From the NCBI RefSeq assembly GCF_905171775.1, contig NC_053490.1, positions 463,720,504-463,784,503 on the forward strand: 64,000 bases of DNA, in the 5' to 3' direction. The position numbers were made by a program, and so were the translations under genes. Position 1 is the stretch's first letter. Each line of letters opens with the position of its first letter. Below the pieces are notes generated by a model, which was given only the letters and a program-made list of their open reading frames with translations, made no database searches and was not told where the DNA came from. The DNA comes from Rana temporaria. Taxonomy: Eukaryota; Chordata; Amphibia; Anura; Ranidae. Positions 56,038-64,000 of this stretch are shown in pieces.

Positions 56038-57008
56038 TAACCACTTTAGCCCCGGACCATTATGCAGCTAAAGAACAAATCCACTTTTTGCGATTCGGCA
56101 CTGCGTCGGTTTAACTGACAATTGCGTGGTCGTTAGACGTGGCTCCTAAACAAAATTGGCGTCCTTTTTCCCCCACAAATTGAGCTTTCTTTTGGTGGTA
56201 TTTGATCACCTCTGCTGTTTTTATTTTATGCGCTATAAACAAAAATAGAGCGACAATTTTAAAAAAATTCAATACTTTAATTTTTGCTATAATAAATATC
56301 CCCCAAAAATATATAAACATTTTTTTTCTCAGTTTAGACCGATACGCATTCTTCTACATATTTTTGGTAAAAAAAAATCGCAATAAGCGTTTATTGATCG
56401 GTTTGCGCAAATGTTATAGCTTCTACAAAATAGGGGATAGTTTTATGGCATTTTTATTAATATTTTTTTTTTACTAGTAATGGCGGCGATCAGCAATTTT
56501 TCATCGTGACTGCGAAATTATGGCGGACACTTTTGACACCATTTTGGGACCATTATAATTTTCACAGTAATTAGTGCTATAAAAATGCACCGATTACTGT
56601 GAAAATGACACTGGAAGTGAAGGGGTTAACCAATAGGGAGCGCTGAAGTGGTTAAGTATTCCCTAGTAAGTGATTCTTACTGTGTGGGGGCGTGGCCTGG
56701 CCTGACACGTCACTGATCGTCTGTTCCGCTGACAGGGAACAGACGATCAGTGACACTGCCACTAGGAAGAATGGGGAAAGGTTTGTTTACACTTACCTCT
56801 CCCCGTTCGTCAGCTCTGTTACCCGATCGCGGAACACCAGCGTTGATCGGGTCTGCTGGTCCCGCAGGCACGGTCACTGAGCTCAGGACCAGGTTGCGCG
56901 TGCCGCCAGCGCGCACGGGACCCACGGCTGGGCATGAATATGCGTAAATGTGCCCAGCCGTGCCGCTCTGCCGATGTATATCGGCGTGAGGCGGTCCTTA
57001 AGTGGTTA
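56037..57008. mobile_element. 'TTAACCACTTAA' TIR element, inverted copy
   Basis: Starts TTAACCACTTTAGCCCCGG, ends GGTCCTTAAGTGGTTAC. Shares GGTGGTATTTGATCACCTCT and CAATAAGCG.TTATTGATCG with the 52,308 copy in reverse orientation. Contains the hairpin CGTCACTGATCGTCTGTTCC / GGAACAGACGATCAGTGAC. Confidence 0.75.
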
Positions 57009-57435
57009 CGGGGGGAAAGTGGCATGGTCTGAATCCCTTTAGAAGTGATTTCCCTTTGGGAGTATCTCACCAAAAACAACATTTTTTGTTGCAGGGGATG
57101 CCCAAGATCTGACTTATATCTTAGTGCAGACTTCTGGGAGAATCAATAAGCCATTCACACAATCGGCAAATTACAATTCTGGGGGGTGTTCTGTAAACCA
57201 CCATTTTTAATAGCATTCAATTAAAACATGACTTGTGTAGCAATTGTATATGCTATAAAAGAAACTGTTTGCTTTTTTTTTTACCATGAAAATAGAGTTA
57301 CACTTTAAATGCTTGGGTATACCTTTTATTATTTGACACTTTTTTCCAATAAACTTCAAATTTATCACATAAGGAAACAAAACTCCCCTATGTGATATAT
57401 CTTTGTTACAGGTTCTCTCTTGTAAAAAAGGGGTC
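57009..57435. other. No gene seen; intronic
   Basis: CTPS2 intron sequence without a recognised repeat. Confidence 0.4.
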
Positions 57436-57443
57436 TATTAGAC

Positions 57444-57628
57444 CAGTGGTCATCAACCCTGCCCTACAGGACCCACTAACAGGCCAGGTTTGCAAGATAA
57501 CTGAAATACATCACAGGTGATATCATTTGCTGCTCAGTGATTGCAGTATTCTAAACTGCATCTCCCCATGGTAATACATAAAACCTGGCCTGTTAGTGGG
57601 CCCTGTAGGGCAGGGTTGATGACCACTG
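57444..57628. mobile_element. hAT-like MITE, 185 bp
   Basis: CAGTGGTCATCAACCCTGCC and its perfect inverse GGCAGGGTTGATGACCACTG form the ends. A perfect 8-bp duplication TATTAGAC lies at 57,436-57,443 and 57,629-57,636. Confidence 0.92.
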
Positions 57629-57639
57629 TATTAGACCAC

Positions 57640-59024
<1,385 letters not shown>

Positions 59025-59029
59025 CCTGT

Positions 59030-59320
59030 ATGCAATAATGGGATACTTGCTGCAACTAAACATAATTGAACTAACAAAATCTAATATGAAAAAAAGTAAT
59101 CTTGTAAAATATTTATTTAGGCTCACCATACATGTTCAACTCTTTAAGATCGATCAATGCAGTATAAGGGACTGCCTGTTTGGAGATAAATGAATTGTTA
59201 AACCTTTCATGGCCTGATGTCACTGATTCCTAGATGCAAAAATGGGAAAAAAAGAAAAACCAACTGGAAGCCTGATATCTACCTAAACATGAGGGTACCT
59301 CCCATATATGACGTTAGGGT
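59030..59320. other. No gene seen; CTPS2 intron
   Basis: No recognised repeat. Confidence 0.35.
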
Positions 59321-59329
59321 GTGTTTACA

Positions 59330-60290
59330 AGATGCATACTGTCACAAAGAAGAAAAACAAAATTGTGCACACCCAAGGGTTAACTCCTCATTATAATTTA
59401 TTCAAATAGGTCAAAAAAACATTACATAAATCTCCATTAACATCTAAGGAAATTGAGCCTCCCCACAAGACCGCACCACCCTCCAACCACCTGAAAAACC
59501 CCACCCCTCCCTCCCAAATGACAAGAGCCTGCTAACAAACCAGCCCCCACCTCCCCCTAAAATAGATGGGACCACTGAACTATTCTCCTGCAGAGATGGA
59601 ACCAGGAACCATATACTCCCCCCTAGAAAACAAGATGGTGCCCCGAGACACCAAAAACCACATTGGGCGAAAGCAATAGCTGATCCGAGCAGGGAAGAAT
59701 GGGAATCGTAAGCTTGATGTTGCCGTGACGACCGTGGCTTGCATGTTTCGCACGCATGTGCCTTGTCAAAGTCACGGCAACATCGAGTTTACGATCCGCC
59801 TAACATCTCAGTTCTCTTTGCTTTCCGGCTCCGACCTCTGCTTCTGGCATTGATGTCCAGTGTGCCATCCAGGACGCATGGTCTCAGCCAGCCTGATCAG
59901 CTCGCTTGAGTGTAACCTCTAGTGGCGCGCACTGCAATACACCTCCCGCAGCACAGCAGGTTGGATACCCATGATAAAGCCTCCGGTCGCATCATCCAGA
60001 CCTGTGCTTCCTCGCCCAGATACTCTCCCTGTACACCGGGTCATTGGGTTATCCATTACAGGATCGGGACTGGGAGCACACTTGTTGATGTTAACCCTTT
60101 GTCATCTGGAGCAATGTTGGTATTGTATATACAATTTTTCAGAGTGCTTCAACAATGACAATAAGTTTTCTTTTATTATGTTTTCTTGATCACTTTATTC
60201 TCACCTGTCAGTCGTTTTTTAACATTTTAGCGTGCACCCAATAAATAAACTTGATTGAGCACATTATTGGCCAAAGTTCTTATTATACTG
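59330..60290. mobile_element. Probable unclassified repeat with an internal hairpin
   Basis: GATGTTGCCGTGAC (59,714-59,728) and GTCACGGCAACATCGAG (59,771-59,787) form a stem around GCATGTTTCGCACGCATGTG. GTGCACACCCAAGGGTTAAC at the left and GCGTGCACCCAATAAATAAA at the right may be its ends. Confidence 0.4.
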
Positions 60291-60436
60291 GTCCCATCGA
60301 GAGCTGCTATTGTCTATACTAAACCAAAGCTGACTATGCTGGCCATATCAGATGCTTACAACATATGTTGGTTTGTCACTGAGCCAAAATGTATTTCTGT
60401 ATTTCAGGCTAGGCAGACAGTGATCCATACCACTAT

Positions 60437-60537
60437 CAGTTATTATTATACAGGATTTATATAGCGCCAACAGTTTGCGCAGCCCTTTAAAACTTGAGGG
60501 CAGACAGTAGAGTTACAATACAATTCAATACAGTTGA
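60437..60537. repeat. Short dispersed repeat (retroposon 3' end-like)
   Basis: ATTATTATACAGGATTTATA, then TAGCGCCAACAGTTTGCGCA and GTTACAATACAATTCAATAC. This looks like the tail of an abundant retroposon; from memory such tails are common in frog DNA. Confidence 0.4.
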
Positions 60538-60767
60538 TGATGATTGACTGCTGCATATGTAAGCTATCTCGGAAGCTTTAGGTAGATTCTAAAATCTTAA
60601 AAAAGATTTACAATGGTAATGTGTGTTCAATGTTTTTTGATTTACAGCTTTCATTAAAAGAATACCTACAAACCCTGCCTTGATGGTCCTCGTTTTGGCA
60701 CTTCTTAAAAACTGTCTCCCAATTGTGCTCATGCATTGTCACGCAACTTAGTAGGGTTTGAGCTTGC

Positions 60768-60995
60768 TTTAGGACCCTTTCACATGGGCGATCCAATCAG
60801 GTCCACCTGTCAGTTGACCCATGTATTCCTATAGACCGTCGGGTGTAAACGGACTTGTGTCCATATACACCCGCCTACCTACCTCCAATCTGATCTGGTC
60901 CGCTAAAAAAAAATGGACAGAGATCCCTTCTGTTTAGGTGGATTGGATTGAAAGGCAATCAGGTGTAAATGGGCAGATAGTCCATCTACACCTGC
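60768..60995. mobile_element. MITE-like repeat, 'CCCTTTCACATGGG' type
   Basis: TTTAGGACCCTTTCACATGG at the left. Internal GGTGTAAACGGAC, GTGTAAATGGGCAGA and TACACC words repeat. The right end is unclear. Confidence 0.45.
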
Positions 60996-61504
60996 CCGCC
61001 CATAGAGTAGAGCGGGCTATGTCCGTGTTCGCACTGCATAAACAAAGCAGACAGACCTATCATCTGGCTCTGGCTCTGCTCAGCATGGGATCAGCAAACA
61101 GATTCTCCCCACCTCATCCAATCAGAAAATGCTTTCGCGTTCACTGAAAATGGCACCTGTGCTGAGCAAGAGACCTCCTGTCTTCCCAATGCAGCAGGGC
61201 AACTGTTCAGCATGGACCTGGAAGCAAGTGGGGACTATTGGAGTAGCGGTGCCTATAACAGTTATTTTCACCTTCCATGGGGATCCCATAGGTAGTTACA
61301 GTCCAAGTTGTAAAAATGCCATAGCTAAACTTCAAGCATTGTGGATTTTATACATCCAGCAATAACCCTGGAATAGTTTTTTTCAGCCGGCGGCTGGCTT
61401 TCTTTTAAAATCGTTCTGAGCAGCTCATGATCCACTGGAACACTTTCATAAGCGGTGGGAAGGGACATCCTCCCCCTCCTACTACTCGCCGGTGTCTCTC
61501 GGGC

Positions 61505-61776
61505 TTAGACCCCGTACACACGGAACTCGACGGGCAAAACACATCGCTTTGCTCGTCGAGTTCCTTGTGAAGCCGCCGAGGATCTCGGCGAGCCAAGTTT
61601 CCTCATTGACTAACGTGGAAATAGAGAACATGTTCTCTATTTGACCCGACGAGATCCTCGTCGGCTTCCTCGGCCAAAAGTGTACACACCACCGGGTTTC
61701 TCGGCAGAATGCGGCTCCGATCGAGTTTCTGGCTGAATTCTGCCGAGAAACTCGGTCGTGTGTATGGGGCCTTACA
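61505..61776. mobile_element. MITE with AACTCGACGAG hairpin end
   Basis: TTAGACCCCGTACACACGGA pairs with TCGTGTGTATGGGGCCTTA. GGAACTCGACGGGC / GCTCGTCGAGTTCC forms a terminal hairpin; CTCTATTT and GAGATCCTCG words mirror internally. Confidence 0.75.
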
Positions 61777-61814
61777 GTTTCTGCCAGCTCGCCCAAGGAA
61801 TGATCCGGCGGTGC

Positions 61815-61870
61815 TGCCAGCTGGTCACATAGGTGATCAAAGAGTAGATCGACTTTGATCACCTATGGCC
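61815..61870. repeat. Hairpin
   Basis: ATAGGTGATCAAAG and CTTTGATCACCTAT flank a 10-nt loop. Confidence 0.75.
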
Positions 61871-62289
61871 TTGGAGGACCGGAGTGACATCATGATGTCA
61901 TTTCCGATCCAGGGTGGAAGTAACATATTTTTTTTTTTTTAAAGCAAAAGATGAAAAAAAAGGTTATTGATCTTTTGTTTTTAAAGGTAAAGAAGAGATT
62001 TGGTGTCTTTTGGACCCCAGATCTCTCCATAGAGTGTTCAAAAACTCACATGCGATGTATAGCCGCAAATGTTAGAGTGAGAGCAATAAATCCAGCGCTG
62101 GACCTCCTCTGTACCTGTAAAGGCATTTAAAATGTCGCCTATGTAGATTTTTAAGTACCATAGTTTGTCGCCATTCCTTGAGTGTGCGCAATTTTACCCA
62201 TTTAAGAGCCAAGATATATATATTTTTTTTACATTTGTTGTTCACATATTTAAATCAGTATGTTTTGCTAGACATGGTTACATAGTAGG

Positions 62290-62291
<2 letters not shown>

Positions 62292-62384
<93 letters not shown>
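62292..62384. repeat. (TA)n microsatellite, left
   Basis: About 46 uninterrupted AT dinucleotides, 70 bp left of the large palindrome. Confidence 0.97.
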
Positions 62385-62387
<3 letters not shown>

Positions 62388-62452
62388 AGGCAATGGAGGA
62401 GAACTGCACACGGTATATAACGAGTGCCGGCAAACAGGTCTTCCCACCGACC

Positions 62453-62908
<456 letters not shown>

Positions 62909-63003
62909 GCAGAGACACTAACAATTTTTTGGGAAAAAATACACTTTATTGAATTAGAAAAAAACAAAACAAACTATGCCCCAATTTTTTTGTATAATAT
63001 GAA

Positions 63004-63143
63004 AGATGATGTTGCGACGAGTAAATAGATACCTAACATGTAACGTGTTTTAAAACTGCGCAGACTCGTGGAATAGTGGCAAACTACGGTACTTAAAAAT
63101 CTCCGTATGGGTATCTATTTACTCTGTGTAACATCATCTTATA
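63004..63143. repeat. Inverted repeat, ~32-bp arms
   Basis: GATGATGTTGCGACGAGTAA then ATAGATACC on the left; GGTATCTATTTACTCTGTGT then AACATCATC on the right. Could be a small MITE. Confidence 0.65.
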
Positions 63144-63167
63144 TATTTATACACAAAAAATGGGGTA

Positions 63168-63290
63168 TATACAGTGCCTTGAGAAGGTATTCATACTCCT
63201 TGAAATGTTCCACATTTTGTCATGTTGCAACCAAAAATTGTTACGTATTTTATTGGGATTTTATGTGATCGAGCAACTCATTGAGAAAAA
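63168..63290. mobile_element. Tc1/mariner-type terminal fragment
   Basis: CAGTGCCTTGAGAAGGTATT follows TATATA and continues with CATACTCCTTGAAATGTTCC, ACATTTTGTCATGTTGCAAC and TATTTTATTGGGATTTTATG. This matches my memory of a Tc1-like element end widespread in fish and amphibians, which inserts at TA. The transposase is absent. Confidence 0.7.
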
Positions 63291-63295
63291 TGCTC

Positions 63296-63385
63296 TGGAG
63301 GCTACACACGATCGTTTTTAATGACCAATTAAAAAAATTTCATTTTTCTCGTCATGAAAAACGATCGTGTTTACGTGGCATAACA
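63296..63385. mobile_element. Very short MITE
   Basis: GGCTACACACGATCGTTTTT pairs with AAAAACGATCGTGTTTACGT. A minimal hairpin derivative of the CACGATC MITE family. Confidence 0.6.
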
Positions 63386-64000
63386 GGTTTTCTTCTAAGC
63401 TTTTGGTTGTGAGTGTCACCGGCGCAAAATAAAATAAAATGGAATAAATATAAATATAAACCGTGATCTGCTGCAGTACTGTGTGCCCTTGGTAGGGGTT
63501 TAATAGTGCATAAGGAAAAAATGTGTTACTGCGCTGATCTATTTATCCAGAGGGTTTAGTCTCTGGAAGTGTGGGCTGTGGATTAATAGAATACACCCTC
63601 AACCGTAAGTGTAATATATATACCAGGGCCACAATGTGCCCAATCTTAGATGTGGATCTCCTAAATACAAACAATCTATAAAAATATGTAAATTAAATTT
63701 GAATCATGCATATGTGACACAGTACTTTTAAACTAGAATCACAAGTATGAATTAGTGTATCGACATACACATCACTCAGTATGCCACAGTGCTCCTGTGA
63801 AAGAGTGGCTATTGTTGCTGCTACTAGCCAGCTAAATAGTGAAAACAATACAGGAAATAATATATAGAAAATATTATATAAAAAACACACAATGTGCAAT
63901 GTGCCGACTGCACTGTGAATTGTCCAATAACTGATATTGGAAACAAATAATCCCAAAAAAACTCAAATAATAAAAATATATGTAGTTATCAAACAACCAA
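63386..64000. other. No gene seen; AT-rich CTPS2 intron
   Basis: AT-rich sequence with no coding exon, RNA gene or clear repeat that I can support. Confidence 0.4.

Overview
The window looks like a repeat-saturated stretch of vertebrate DNA, most probably from a frog and plausibly a true frog (Ranidae). The vertebrate assignment rests on two exons with GT-AG introns that encode the N-terminus of CTP synthase. Those residues fit vertebrate CTPS2 better than CTPS1. The frog assignment is an inference from the kind and density of transposons (DIRS1-like, PIF/Harbinger, hAT MITEs, Tc1) and was not tested by any search. I see no bacterial genes, operons, rRNA or CRISPR array.

Layout. 1-4350: minisatellites, an inverted repeat, a MITE, and a 1.2-kb hAT-like element (perfect 8-bp target duplication) whose 3' end was copied again in an 834-bp tandem duplication. 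4779-8874: a 'GTACACACGATC' MITE split by a 3.56-kb PIF/Harbinger transposon carrying a decayed transposase and a decayed Myb-like accessory gene. 8.9-14.5 kb: nested MITEs, a 199-bp and a 1082-bp hAT-like element, and a long hairpin. 14.5-23.6 kb: a 9-kb PIF/Harbinger element with three genes. These are a MADF-domain gene and a Myb/SANT-like gene, apparently intact and divergent from a shared repeated promoter region, and a HARBI1-like transposase with its DDE residues present but its frame broken. 24,033-41,133: a 17.1-kb tandem array of seven ~2.4-kb units plus a terminal 292-bp partial unit, bounded on both sides by the same TIR. Each unit contains two related TIR elements, a tRNA-like SINE head and about 11 copies of a ZNF143/SBS-like motif.

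41.1-46.3 kb: the probable CTPS2 promoter and first untranslated exon (with a consensus CTCF core), then a run of MITEs. 46.3-52.3 kb: a nearly complete DIRS1-like tyrosine-recombinase retrotransposon (gag with a probable spliced intron, RT/RNase H/methyltransferase, recombinase with one frameshift, ITRs and an internal complementary region). 52.3-64 kb: CTPS2 coding exons at 55,111-55,316 and 58,600-58,770 in introns packed with MITEs, a LINE fragment, a Tc1 end and a 339-bp near-perfect palindrome flanked by long (TA)n tracts.

Only CTPS2 is a host gene I can support. It runs on the + strand and continues past the window. The other open frames belong to transposons or are translations of repeats. 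Boundaries given for repeats without a target-site duplication are approximate.
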